Below are positions 8,897 through 18,276 of a DNA stretch of 58,537 nucleotides, piece by piece. Location: assembly GCA_027323445.1 (NCBI GenBank), contig DAHWBS010000005.1, positions 1 to 58,537 of the forward strand. Reading direction: 5' to 3'. Positions within the stretch are counted from its first letter, which is position 1; each line of letters opens with the position of its first letter. The notes under the pieces are model-generated. The model saw only the letters and a list, made by a program, of their open reading frames with translations, ran no database searches and was not told where the DNA came from. The position numbers were made by a program, and so were the translations under genes. The DNA comes from Leptospirillum sp. GTDB lineage: Bacteria; Nitrospirota; Leptospirillia; Leptospirillales; Leptospirillaceae.

Positions 8897-10315
8897 CTAT
8901 TCCTCAAGAAAGGGGGAGGTTGCTGTTACGGATTTAAGGTCTGACAGGGCATTGTAGTAATTGATCAGGCTTTTGAAGCGGCTGTACCTGGCCCGGTGAA
9001 AATTGTTAAGTGCGGTGATGAGGTATAAAAAACTTATTTTTTGGGTTTCATAGGCACCGAGGGCTAAATTGAAGGCAAGTTCCGAATCCGGGAGGATCTC
9101 CCGATCGTTTGTTTCAAATGTTTTGTAGGCTACGACTGTTCTGGTCTGTGCATCGAGTGCCTCTGTCACAGCGAGGGACTTTTGCCAGAGAAGAAGCCAT
9201 TTTTTTGCGGAAATGTTCTGCTTGAGCGAGTCAATTTTTTTCTGTTGCTTGATGGAGAAAAAAAACGGAAGGTTAAACATGATGCCAACTGAGTAACAGT
9301 TTGTACTGGAAAAGCTGTAACATCCGATATCGCCTTCGGATCCCTGGAGCTGAAAATCCGGAAGGTAGTCCATTTCTGCTCTGGAGAGCTGTTTTATGCT
9401 CAATTCGAGAGTTCCCTGAAGCTTTTTGACATCAGGGCGTTTTTTATCAAGAGAACGATCAAGATCCTTGGCCTTTGAAAAATGAACAGGGATCTTTTCA
9501 GGCCGTTCGAGCGCCCGTATCCTCACAGTGGTCTGCAGGGGAAGATTCAGAAGTGTATTGAGCTGACGCTTGTCGGAGAGAAGCAAGAGACCGAAGGCTA
9601 TGCGCCTGAGGGTAGCCTGCTTGACGGCGTTTTTTGCACTCAGATAGTCCAGAATGGGCGCTTTGTTCGCAGCGACACGTACCCGGGTTATTTCCTGGAC
9701 CCGTTTGAGCCAGTCAATGAGACGGAGATTTTCACGAAGTCTTTCCTGATCAAGAAGAAGGGTATAACAGGCTTTTTCTGTCTGATTGATGAGGCTTCGT
9801 CGTTTGTCGAGATAGTCTTCATGGAGAAGGTCTGTTTGGGATTCCAGTATGTTTTTGTCGAGCCATGATTTTCCAGGAAAGAGCATGTTCTGGAAGATGG
9901 ACCACCCTGTTCCCGATCCATAAGGAGTGTTTTGTCCCTGATTACCAACGCCGTAAAGAAACTCAATGATGGGGTCGGATGGGGCAATGGCGGTTTCTTC
10001 GAGAAGTGCTCTCGCCTTCCATGATGAATGCAGGGATAGAATAGACGTGTTTCGTGAAAGGGCGACCCTGACCGCTTCGTCGGTGGAGATCTCCTTGCCC
10101 TCCGGAGAAAAGTCTTTTTGTGTTCCACTGTCCGGTGTTTGTGTCGAGTGGGCCGGAGTGGGGGATTCCAAGACCAGGAGAAATATCATAAGGAAAAAAG
10201 ACGAAACAAGTTTTCTTATCTGAAAAGAGCGGGGTGGGGAAAGAGTCTTTCGGGAGAGAGCTCTCGCACTGGAAAAAAAGTTAGACGTTTGCGGGGAGAA
10301 GAAGGCTGGAAGCAT
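8897..10315 (-). CDS. TolC-family outer membrane efflux protein (orphan paralogue of 15758-17167)
   Basis: 472 aa; shares EAV.IALx.N, APxDP.I.YL.G.G.QG, LFPGKS, TE.ACY.LLL with the TolC of the RND operon; start codon uncertain. Confidence 0.85.
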   Translation of the reverse strand: MLPAFFSPQTSNFFSSARALSRKTLSPPRSFQIRKLVSSFFLMIFLLVLESPTPAHSTQTPDSGTQKDFSPEGKEISTDEAVRVALSRNTSILSLHSSWKARALLEETAIAPSDPIIEFLYGVGNQGQNTPYGSGTGWSIFQNMLFPGKSWLDKNILESQTDLLHEDYLDKRRSLINQTEKACYTLLLDQERLRENLRLIDWLKRVQEITRVRVAANKAPILDYLSAKNAVKQATLRRIAFGLLLLSDKRQLNTLLNLPLQTTVRIRALERPEKIPVHFSKAKDLDRSLDKKRPDVKKLQGTLELSIKQLSRAEMDYLPDFQLQGSEGDIGCYSFSSTNCYSVGIMFNLPFFFSIKQQKKIDSLKQNISAKKWLLLWQKSLAVTEALDAQTRTVVAYKTFETNDREILPDSELAFNLALGAYETQKISFLYLITALNNFHRARYSRFKSLINYYNALSDLKSVTATSPFLEE

Positions 10316-10535
10316 TTTTGATCAGGGAATAGATTTCATCCCAGGAGATTTTAGGGTAGGGACTTGTGGGATCATCGCTGGCAGACAGAACCTGCCCATT
10401 TGCCCCTTCAGGCCAGACAACGGCAGAGTTCAGGAGGATAGCCCTGTTTTGGGGAGAGCTTTTTAGAATGGCCTGGACCATCCGGATTTGTGACGGACCA
10501 AGTGGACTTCGAAGCAAAACAAGCGTCATGTTCAA
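10281..10535 (-). CDS. DsrH/TusB-like protein
   Basis: 84 aa; third DsrE-fold-size ORF in tusD-C-B order; weak direct similarity. Confidence 0.55.
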   Translation of the reverse strand: MNMTLVLLRSPLGPSQIRMVQAILKSSPQNRAILLNSAVVWPEGANGQVLSASDDPTSPYPKISWDEIYSLIKNASSLLLPANV

Positions 10536-10538
10536 TCC

Positions 10539-10898
10539 TCAGAAAAAAAGAAACTGGGAATATCGGGTGATGTGTTCGGAGAGTTCTTCTGGTGTCATGG
10601 GCAAGGCGCCCGCTGGAGGGTTGGTTCCCTCTTCCGGCTCGTAATAGATTTCGACACCCATTTCAGGAAAACTTGTCCAGAATTTCATGAGAATCTCTCC
10701 ATCTTCAAGATCTTCAAGATTCTCCATGAAGAGTGGCAGGGCCTCCTTGAACAGGTAAATGCCTACGGGAATTTCTCCTCCGACAAGTCCTGCGGCAACC
10801 CGGACTGCTTCAGCCGGTCGTGGACTTTCACGCGGGTCGCTCTGAATGAAGACAAGTGTGCTGTTTGATGCCGGGTTTTCTTTTGGCGTTTGGGTCAT
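10539..10898 (-). CDS. DsrF/TusC-like protein
   Basis: 119 aa; TLVFIQSDPRE...EAVRVAAGLVGGEIPVGIYLFKEAL; no Cys residues. Confidence 0.6.
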   Translation of the reverse strand: MTQTPKENPASNSTLVFIQSDPRESPRPAEAVRVAAGLVGGEIPVGIYLFKEALPLFMENLEDLEDGEILMKFWTSFPEMGVEIYYEPEEGTNPPAGALPMTPEELSEHITRYSQFLFF

Positions 10899-10916
10899 GG
10901 AGTGTCTTTCCGGGAG

Positions 10917-11219
10917 TCAGTTGAAGGAGACAAAGCGATCACACCCTTCCATGATTTGTGTCAGCATTACAAGACCACAAAAGGTTGTTTTTCCTGGATC
11001 ATTTATGCGTCTGGATTGTGCCCCGTAGGCACAACTGTAGACATGGACGGTTGTGGAAGGCAGATTCTGGACCCACTCTGCGGGGATGAACCGGGTTCCT
11101 TCGTCAAGAAGGTAAAGATATACGGTATCACCACATTTTTGGGCAGCCTGAATCAGGCTCTGAACAGCCGGTCCGTCTCCCTTGTCGGGGTGGGTTGAGA
11201 GAAGGATCCCGAATTTCAT
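10917..11219 (-). CDS. DsrE/TusD-like sulfur carrier
   Basis: MKFGILLSTHPDKGDGPAVQSLIQAAQKCGDTVYLYLLDEG with candidate active Cys in VYSCAYGAQSRRI. Confidence 0.7.
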   Translation of the reverse strand: MKFGILLSTHPDKGDGPAVQSLIQAAQKCGDTVYLYLLDEGTRFIPAEWVQNLPSTTVHVYSCAYGAQSRRINDPGKTTFCGLVMLTQIMEGCDRFVSFN

Positions 11220-11247
11220 GGCCTGTCCAGCCCGTATTGAGGTCCTC

Positions 11248-11490
11248 TCACGCGGAAGCCTTTTTGAGTCGAAGGTCAAACAGTCCATCCGGACGTTCCG
11301 AGATGGAAAGGACTTCATGACCTTCTTCCTGGGCGGATCGAGGGACATTCTTGATGGGTTCTCCCGGGTCAAGAACGACCTTGAGAACTTGCCCTGGAGC
11401 CATCGCCTCAAGCTTGAGCTTGGTTTTTACAAAGTTGAAGGGGCATTTGACTCCCCTCAGATCCAGATTGAGATCTTCCTCTTGGTTCAT
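11248..11490 (-). CDS. TusA/SirA-family sulfur carrier protein
   Basis: LDLRGVKCPFNFVKTKLKLEAMAPGQVLKVVLDPGEPIKNVPRSAQEEGHEV. Confidence 0.88.
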   Translation of the reverse strand: MNQEEDLNLDLRGVKCPFNFVKTKLKLEAMAPGQVLKVVLDPGEPIKNVPRSAQEEGHEVLSISERPDGLFDLRLKKASA

Positions 11491-11617
11491 TGCTGGCTCC
11501 TTGCTGAAACATTATGCCCTGACCAAAGGGACAAACAAATTCATCAAGAGATCCTACCACGCCCGGATCCTGAGGAAAAGGGTTTTATTGTCCGGAAGCA
11601 TCCCGCGTTGGAAGTCA

Positions 11618-12838
11618 CTATTCAAGCTTTAAAAATTCCGACAAGGGCATCGGTGGATCAATCGGGAGCTTGATACGGGATTTTATGTTCTTCCAAACCA
11701 CCGATTTTGCCTGCTCAAGGGAGCAGTTCCTGAGCATGATGATCCCCAGTCCCTTGTCCCAGTCCAGGAAAAGCGGGTCCGGGATCCGGTGGGATTTTTG
11801 AAGTCCCGGCAGTGTGGTCTGGCTTAGGCCCCATATGGGCAATACCGGTATTTTACTGGCTTCAAGAGGGTTGTTTCCGGAAAGGATTCTGGCGATGGTC
11901 ATGAGACCTTCTACAGAGTATCCCTGACCGGACCAGAACTGACTGAAGTGGAACCTGGGGCTATGGAGCTGTTGGGCGCTCATGACCGATTGCCTGGAGA
12001 ATTCCCTGAGATAGGATGAGAACTGGTCCACACCAAATTGATTGAGTTTCTGGTGGTTGATGGAGGCCCAGAAAAGAGGGAGCACCTGTCCGATGAACAT
12101 GGGGGTTCTCATCATGACATCAACCCCTTCCATGTAAGCCTGCAGTCGCATGGCGGGGATGTATCCGTCCGGCTCTTCAGAGTCGAAAATATTTCTGACC
12201 CATTTCCCGGCCCGGTTCTCGTAGAAAAGGTGTGCGCACTGCTTTTCTTTTCCAACCCCGATGTAAGTGTTGATGCGGTGAATGTGAAGGGACAGGAGGA
12301 GTTCTTCAGGGAGGATATGGATCGCCTGGGTAATCAGTTCCTCGGTTTCTGCATCTTCAAACCAGGTGGCTAATGCCGGAAAAAGAGAAGGAAGTTTTTC
12401 TCCTTTTATGGATGTTTGAAGTTCGGCACATTCTTTCAGGTCGGATGCAGGAGATAACGACAGGTGCGTACCAAATGGTGTGGGGGTCAGTATGATGCCC
12501 AAAAACAAAAACTCACCCATCGAGTTCGGTACCAGAATGAATCGATCGGTTATGGAGGCTTCAAGATGTCCGGATTTTTCGAGAAACTCTTTCAGGTGGC
12601 TTCGCTCTCCCACCGTGACGTGTCGGGAGAGATGATCCAGAAAGTCGTCGAGGGATCTCTCATGGCCGACCTGCCTCCAGAGTCCCTTGAGCGTTGGCGA
12701 ATAGAGGACCAGTCGCTTGTTTTGATAGAATAATCCCTGATATGGTCCCATGGCTTTTTCGAGAATGTCGAAAATCTTTCTGGGGGGGAATGGTGGTCCG
12801 AAAAAAGCTTTTGGGCTGCGATTTTCATAAAGAAGCAT
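11618..12838 (-). CDS. Hypothetical protein, 406 aa
   Basis: Long ORF consistent with minus-strand operon direction; no family recognised. Confidence 0.75.
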   Translation of the reverse strand: MLLYENRSPKAFFGPPFPPRKIFDILEKAMGPYQGLFYQNKRLVLYSPTLKGLWRQVGHERSLDDFLDHLSRHVTVGERSHLKEFLEKSGHLEASITDRFILVPNSMGEFLFLGIILTPTPFGTHLSLSPASDLKECAELQTSIKGEKLPSLFPALATWFEDAETEELITQAIHILPEELLLSLHIHRINTYIGVGKEKQCAHLFYENRAGKWVRNIFDSEEPDGYIPAMRLQAYMEGVDVMMRTPMFIGQVLPLFWASINHQKLNQFGVDQFSSYLREFSRQSVMSAQQLHSPRFHFSQFWSGQGYSVEGLMTIARILSGNNPLEASKIPVLPIWGLSQTTLPGLQKSHRIPDPLFLDWDKGLGIIMLRNCSLEQAKSVVWKNIKSRIKLPIDPPMPLSEFLKLE

Positions 12839-12884
12839 TTTGAATATCCTGTCTGGAGGCGAAAAGCTGGATTCTCATGGTCGA

Positions 12885-13652
12885 ATGGAAAAATCTTCCA
12901 AGCTTAAAAAAAGATTCATCATCCTAGGTCTTATCGGCTCAATTATCGTGCGGTTCATATGGGCAACAAACAAGAAGACCTTTATCGGTTTTCAGGACTA
13001 TTGGTCGAAAACGGCAGAGGGCAATGGTGTTCTGGTGGCATTCTGGCATAATCAGGGCCTCTTTATGCCTTTGGCCTGGAAGGGCCTGAGAGGCCGATCC
13101 AGAATTATTGTGTCCCGCTCGAAAGATGGGGATCTGATCGCAGGACTCCTTCGTGTCTTTGGTATTTTGTGTGTCCGTGGCTCATCGACCCGCGGAGGGA
13201 AGGAGGCGCTGTCGGATATCTTGACTGCCGGGAGCGATCCGGGGATGACCCTTGTCATCACTCCTGACGGTCCGAAAGGTCCCGCCGGACTGGTCAAGGA
13301 AGGTGTCTCCTACCTTGCCCTTAAAACCGGTCGTCCTCTCTACTGCCTATCAGTATCCTACACACGGGTCCATATGTTCAAAAGTTGGGACGGGTTTCTT
13401 CTTCCGTGGCCTTTCGGCCGGTCTTTTTTTGTGTGTCGTGGGCCGATCTTATTGTCTGGAGGTGTTGATAAAATTGCCCGAAAAAGAGTCGGGGAACAAA
13501 TACAGTGGCACCTTGACCGGGTCAACGAATATTCCAGAGCGTTGGCCCTTGGCCTTTCCGATATCGAGACTGTGGAAAAAAGGCTGCAGGAAGCTTGCCC
13601 TTTCGATGAGCCGGACGTTTCTCAGGGGAGATCGCCCTCTTCGGCTTCCTGA
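12885..13652 (+). CDS. Lysophospholipid acyltransferase family protein (DUF374-like)
   Basis: VLVAFWHNQGLFMPLAW, SRSKDGDLIAGLLRVFGILCVRGSSTRGGKEAL, ITPDGPKGPAGLVKEGVSYLA; start could be TTG at 12840. Confidence 0.88.
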   Translation: MEKSSKLKKRFIILGLIGSIIVRFIWATNKKTFIGFQDYWSKTAEGNGVLVAFWHNQGLFMPLAWKGLRGRSRIIVSRSKDGDLIAGLLRVFGILCVRGSSTRGGKEALSDILTAGSDPGMTLVITPDGPKGPAGLVKEGVSYLALKTGRPLYCLSVSYTRVHMFKSWDGFLLPWPFGRSFFVCRGPILLSGGVDKIARKRVGEQIQWHLDRVNEYSRALALGLSDIETVEKRLQEACPFDEPDVSQGRSPSSAS

Positions 13653-13687
13653 TAGAGAGAGCTGGATTTCAGAGACAGGATTTTTAT

Positions 13688-13704
13688 ATGATACTTAATA
13701 TCAT
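13688..13704. promoter_or_regulatory. Inverted repeat ATGATA-N5-TATCAT upstream of 13779 CDS
   Basis: Perfect 6-bp arms, 75 bp before the ORF start. Confidence 0.35.
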
Positions 13705-13778
13705 GTTTTGCATTTAAAGACTTTTTGTCTTTCGATAATCGGGAAGATTGATCATCTTTCCACTGATCAGGAGAATCC

Positions 13779-14867
13779 ATGTCGTTTCTGTTCCGCCTTA
13801 ACCTTTATTCTCTGACTTTCCTGTTTCTTCTGGTGGGGATTGATCCGGTTTATGCGGACAGTCCTACGGATATCTCCGGGGTGCCCATTCCTTTTCCCGG
13901 GCTTGAAATTCCCTGGGGATACGGATCTCTGGCAGAGACATCCCCGGCTTCCGGGCAAGGGGGCATGAGCGATCATCCGGGAGGACTGCCTTCTCCAACA
14001 ACGACGACGAACATGCTTTCAAGCGGGATTGCACATGCCGGAAACAGAATCTTTATCGAACCGATAATCGTTAAGGATGGGGATATCGACAACCAGTTGA
14101 CCCTCATGCCCGCTTTTTCCGGAATGGCGGGAAGAAGCAGCGCATTTACAACGCCCGTCATGCTGGAAAAGAGAATAACCCACCATTTCAGTCTGCGGGT
14201 TGATACCCATTACATCAATCTCTGGACCCCAAACCATACCTATTCCGGTTTTCAGTACGCCGGAATCCAGGGAAAATACCTGATGTATGAAAACGATCCT
14301 CATGAAATCTTTACGACATTCATCATGAGGGGCGTTGTCCCTGTAGGGGGAACGCCTGTCGGTCAGGGAAATCCCTTCACCCTCTACTCCTATCTTGTAT
14401 TCAACAAGGGGCTGGGCGATGTTCCTGTTTCATGGATTCGACCATTGGCGTTCCAGACCGATGTTGCCGGAATCATTCCGTTTGGCAATGGTCCGATGGC
14501 CCTATCTGATTACATGGGGACCTACGATTATCAGGATTCGATCCGTTTTGACGGGGCAATCGAATACAGCCTCCTGTATCTTCACGATATCATAGGCGTT
14601 CACCTTCCCTCTTTCCTGGCCCATCTGACTCCGGCAGTTGAGTCGAGAACTCTGATCAACCTTTCGAATAATGGGTACTACGGGAGGACGGAAGGGTATT
14701 TGTCCTACGAAATGAACTATCAGGCGGACTGGTATCAGGTCAGTCTGGCCTACCAAAGTCCGTATGGAGCCGATGCTTCTTTTCAGGGACAAAGGTACGT
14801 TCTGTATACGACGTTTTTCTATGGTTGGCTTCTCCGGAAAATGGGATACCATGCGACACCGTATTAG
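13779..14867 (+). CDS. Secreted/outer membrane protein, probable beta-barrel transporter-like
   Basis: Signal peptide-like N-terminus; alternating aromatic/polar strands; ends in aromatic-rich segment. Confidence 0.65.
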   Translation: MSFLFRLNLYSLTFLFLLVGIDPVYADSPTDISGVPIPFPGLEIPWGYGSLAETSPASGQGGMSDHPGGLPSPTTTTNMLSSGIAHAGNRIFIEPIIVKDGDIDNQLTLMPAFSGMAGRSSAFTTPVMLEKRITHHFSLRVDTHYINLWTPNHTYSGFQYAGIQGKYLMYENDPHEIFTTFIMRGVVPVGGTPVGQGNPFTLYSYLVFNKGLGDVPVSWIRPLAFQTDVAGIIPFGNGPMALSDYMGTYDYQDSIRFDGAIEYSLLYLHDIIGVHLPSFLAHLTPAVESRTLINLSNNGYYGRTEGYLSYEMNYQADWYQVSLAYQSPYGADASFQGQRYVLYTTFFYGWLLRKMGYHATPY

Positions 14868-14946
14868 TTCATTCCCGGTGTCCGAAAAAAGTCTGCATGC
14901 TGTTTCGCGGTTGACAGCCCCCTCATTTCTTTATTAACATTTGTTA

Positions 14947-15570
14947 ATGAAAACTTCACAAATATTAACTCTTCTGGACGCGACAGGATGTTCTCCCGAA
15001 GAGCTTGGAAAAATGATCGGCGTTTCAGGAATGACCTTGCGTCGTTGGCTGAAGAAGGATCCTATGGTGGTTCCGGCGGTTTATGTTGCGGCCATTCGGG
15101 ATGTCTGTTACAGGCTTATTGCCGAAAATCGACTGGATCCGGGCTTGCCGGTGGTGAAGGACATCCTTGCCGAGTCGCCCTCGAGTGAGTATCAGGCGGC
15201 CGTCCAGAATCTGGGGCTTTCCAAGGGTTTTGAAATCGGCGAGAAGATTTCCCAGAACCGGATTCTTGGTTGTCTTTGCCAGATTGGATCATATGCGGAC
15301 AAGCAGAAGAGGGTTGAGAAGGATTCAAAGGAAATTTCATCATTCAAGGATCTGGGAGATGAATGGTCAGAGAGAATTACCATGTTGTGGAAAGTGGTTC
15401 GTTCAAAGAAGCTTTCCTCCCCGGATAAGCTTGTTGCGTATGGGGCTCTTTTTTACCTTTTGACACCGATCGATTTTATTCCGGACCATATTCCGTTTTT
15501 CGGTATGCTCGATGATTTCTGGGTATTGGGTATAGCGGCTGCTTATTACGCCAAGAAGTTTGGCCGGTGA
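14947..15570 (+). CDS. N-terminal HTH fused to C-terminal DUF1232 (YkvA) domain
   Basis: SPEELGKMIGVSGMTLRRWLKKDP HTH; VVRSKKLSSPDKLVAYGALFYLLTPIDFIPDHIPFFGMLDDFWVLGIA DUF1232 signature. Confidence 0.85.
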   Translation: MKTSQILTLLDATGCSPEELGKMIGVSGMTLRRWLKKDPMVVPAVYVAAIRDVCYRLIAENRLDPGLPVVKDILAESPSSEYQAAVQNLGLSKGFEIGEKISQNRILGCLCQIGSYADKQKRVEKDSKEISSFKDLGDEWSERITMLWKVVRSKKLSSPDKLVAYGALFYLLTPIDFIPDHIPFFGMLDDFWVLGIAAAYYAKKFGR

Positions 15571-15757
15571 TGTCTGGAGTATTCCATTTGTCTTATAGTC
15601 CCCCCTTGTATTTTTTTATTTGTTGATACATAGTATCGAAATCAGGATCATTAATGGAATCGCAATCTGTTTTGTGAAATGAAACAGGTAGCGTTTTGTG
15701 CAGGTTAAGGATAATGACCCCGTCACCCGGAAGAAATTTTATCCTGTTGGAGATAGT

Positions 15758-17167
15758 ATGCGGCCTTTCATGAACTTTCTTCGCTTCGTTCCTGTTCTTT
15801 TTTTCTCTCTTCTCATCGGCCCCTTTTCCAGTGAGTCTTTTGCGGCATCCACCGTAACTAGTGTGGGCCAGGATCCCAGCCTCAAGAGCGCAGATGGCGG
15901 GATGGATCATTCGTCGGTGCCAAGAAGACTGACTGTATCTCAGGCCGTGGATATTGCGCTTCGGAAAAATCCCGATATTCTGGCGTACAAAGCTTCGTGG
16001 AGGTCTACGAAGAAACTCGAAGTGACGGCTCTGGCTCCTGCGGATCCCCAGATCCAGTACCTGTTCGGGGCAGGAGAGCAGGGGAATGGACCCAATGGCC
16101 AAGGTCTTCCCTATCAGTCGGGAAATAACTGGGCGATTACCCAGAGTGTTCTGTTTCCCGGCAAGTCGGAGCTTGGATATCGGATCAACAAGGACAATAC
16201 CAAGACCGCTTACCTGGCTTACAGGGCGCAAAGGGTGTCCCTTCGAAACCAGACAGAGATGGCTTGCTATCAGTTGCTTCTGGCCCAGAAATCTCTCTCC
16301 CTGAACCTTGAAATGCAAAACTGGCTGGCAAGAGTGCTGGACATCACAAGAACCAAGCTGTCAGTGGGTTCGGCCCAGATACTTGATGTGGTCAATGCAA
16401 AGGTTCAGCTATCACAGGCCAAGCTCGATCAGCTCACAGCCGAGATGTCGGAGATGATCGCAAGGCGACAGCTGAATGCCCTTTTGGCCTACTCTCCGGA
16501 TACACCGATCGAGATCGACTCCCCTGAAGTTCCTGTTTCTTTTTCGAGACCGCTTTCTGGACTTGAGGCACAGGCATTGAAGAATCGTCCTGATCTCCTG
16601 TCGAGCGAGACAAATCTTGCATTGAACCGCCATCAGCTGACACTGACAAAGATGGGTTATCTGCCGGATTTCCAGTTTGAGGGATCGATGGGTGGGGAGT
16701 CCTGTTATGGGTTTTCCGGTCTGAATTGTTATTACGCTGGCCTCCAGGTCAATGTTCCAATCTTCGCCATGATGAAACAAAAACCCCAGGTTGATTCAGC
16801 GGCAGATCAGGTCAGGTCTGCCAATTTCCAGTATCAGTGGCAGGTGATGCAAGTTCGTCTCAATGTAGATAACTCCTACTCTCAGGTTGTTCTTGGATAC
16901 CGGCAGTATGAAATCAGCGATCAGGAAATTATTCCCCAGACCCGTCTGGCCTTTGACCTGGCCCTTACAGGTTATGAAAACCAGAAAAACGATTTTTTAT
17001 ACCTGATCAGTGCAATACAGGCCTATAGGCAGGCCCGTTATGCCGGCTATCAAAATCTGATCGGATACTATCAGGCCCTCTCAAACCTTGAAGCGGCGGT
17101 TGGAGAGTCTCTCCCTGAACTCAACGGCGAGAGTATGGGGTCGAAAACCCGGGAAGAGGTGAAGTAA
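15758..17167 (+). CDS. TolC-family outer membrane component of HME-RND efflux
   Basis: Signal peptide; two outer membrane efflux repeats; directly upstream of MFP and RND genes. Confidence 0.9.
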   Translation: MRPFMNFLRFVPVLFFSLLIGPFSSESFAASTVTSVGQDPSLKSADGGMDHSSVPRRLTVSQAVDIALRKNPDILAYKASWRSTKKLEVTALAPADPQIQYLFGAGEQGNGPNGQGLPYQSGNNWAITQSVLFPGKSELGYRINKDNTKTAYLAYRAQRVSLRNQTEMACYQLLLAQKSLSLNLEMQNWLARVLDITRTKLSVGSAQILDVVNAKVQLSQAKLDQLTAEMSEMIARRQLNALLAYSPDTPIEIDSPEVPVSFSRPLSGLEAQALKNRPDLLSSETNLALNRHQLTLTKMGYLPDFQFEGSMGGESCYGFSGLNCYYAGLQVNVPIFAMMKQKPQVDSAADQVRSANFQYQWQVMQVRLNVDNSYSQVVLGYRQYEISDQEIIPQTRLAFDLALTGYENQKNDFLYLISAIQAYRQARYAGYQNLIGYYQALSNLEAAVGESLPELNGESMGSKTREEVK

Positions 17168-18276
17168 TGAGTTCTGGACGTTTTTTCTGGAATGCGATCC
17201 TGATGGCGGCTCTTGTTCTTGGCATGTTCCGGGAGTCTCCAGTTGCCTTGGCATCTACCGCGGACTCGATTCTCCTGACGCTGACTCCCGAGCAGATCAG
17301 TGCCCATTGGGTCAAGACGGAAGTGGCTGTTCCCCGGAGGATTTCCCGGACGATCCGGAGAACCGGGACGATCAACTTTGATGAAGGCAGGGTATCGGTC
17401 ATTTCTGCAAGGGTGGCCGCCCGAGAGGTCAAAATCCTGGCTTTTGAGGGACAGAGGGTTTCTAAAAATGATGATCTGGCCAAGGTTTATAGTCCTGACT
17501 TTGTAACGGCAGAAGTTGAGTACCTGAACGCGTTCCGGGTGGCGAAAACTTCCCAGGACGCGTCGGAGGCCAGATCCTATATCCAGGCAGTGGCAAAAAA
17601 GCTATTGCTGATGGGTGCTTCGGAAAAGGACCTGTCAAGACTTTCCAAAACGGGAAAGATCGATCCTTATCTGACGATTCACTCTCCCAGGGCGGGAACG
17701 ATCCTGAATTCCCAGCTTAGAGAAGGCCTCTTTATGAATCCGGGAGATCAGCTCCTGACCATTGCCGATCTCTCCAAGCTTTGGGTCTATATGGATATTT
17801 TTGAGGGGGACCTTCCTCTTGTCCGCCAGGGGCAAAACATTATGGTTCATACAGTTGCTTATCCAGAGATGAGTTTTTCAGGAAAGATCATTTATCTGGG
17901 AGGCATGGTGGATCCGGCAACGCGAACATTTCATGTAAGAGGAGAAATTTCGAATCCAGAGAACTTGCTGAAGCCAGGGATGTTTGCCTCGGTTGTGATC
18001 AGTCTTGACCGGCCAACGGGAGAAATTGCGCTGCCTGACGCCTCTTTCATCAGGGATGATCAGGGATATCATGTTTTTGTTGAAACGGCACCCGGATCCT
18101 TTGTTACAAGAGAAGTTTCTGCCGGTGATGAGTCGGATGGGGAAATGACCATTTTTTCCGGGGTCTCTTCCGGGGAAACGGTCGCCGTATCCGGTGCGAT
18201 CCTTCTTGAAAACATGCGTCAGGATCTTCAAAACCGCGGTGTGCTGCCAAAAGCCCGAAAAAGACAGGTTCGTTGA
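17167..18276 (+). CDS. RND efflux periplasmic adaptor (CusB/CzcB-like)
   Basis: RRTGTINFDEGRVSVISARVAAREVKILAFEGQRVSKNDDLAKVYSPDFVTAEVEYLNA; HSPRAGTILNSQLREGLFMNPGDQLLTIADLSKLWVYMDIFEGDL. Confidence 0.93.
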   Translation: MSSGRFFWNAILMAALVLGMFRESPVALASTADSILLTLTPEQISAHWVKTEVAVPRRISRTIRRTGTINFDEGRVSVISARVAAREVKILAFEGQRVSKNDDLAKVYSPDFVTAEVEYLNAFRVAKTSQDASEARSYIQAVAKKLLLMGASEKDLSRLSKTGKIDPYLTIHSPRAGTILNSQLREGLFMNPGDQLLTIADLSKLWVYMDIFEGDLPLVRQGQNIMVHTVAYPEMSFSGKIIYLGGMVDPATRTFHVRGEISNPENLLKPGMFASVVISLDRPTGEIALPDASFIRDDQGYHVFVETAPGSFVTREVSAGDESDGEMTIFSGVSSGETVAVSGAILLENMRQDLQNRGVLPKARKRQVR

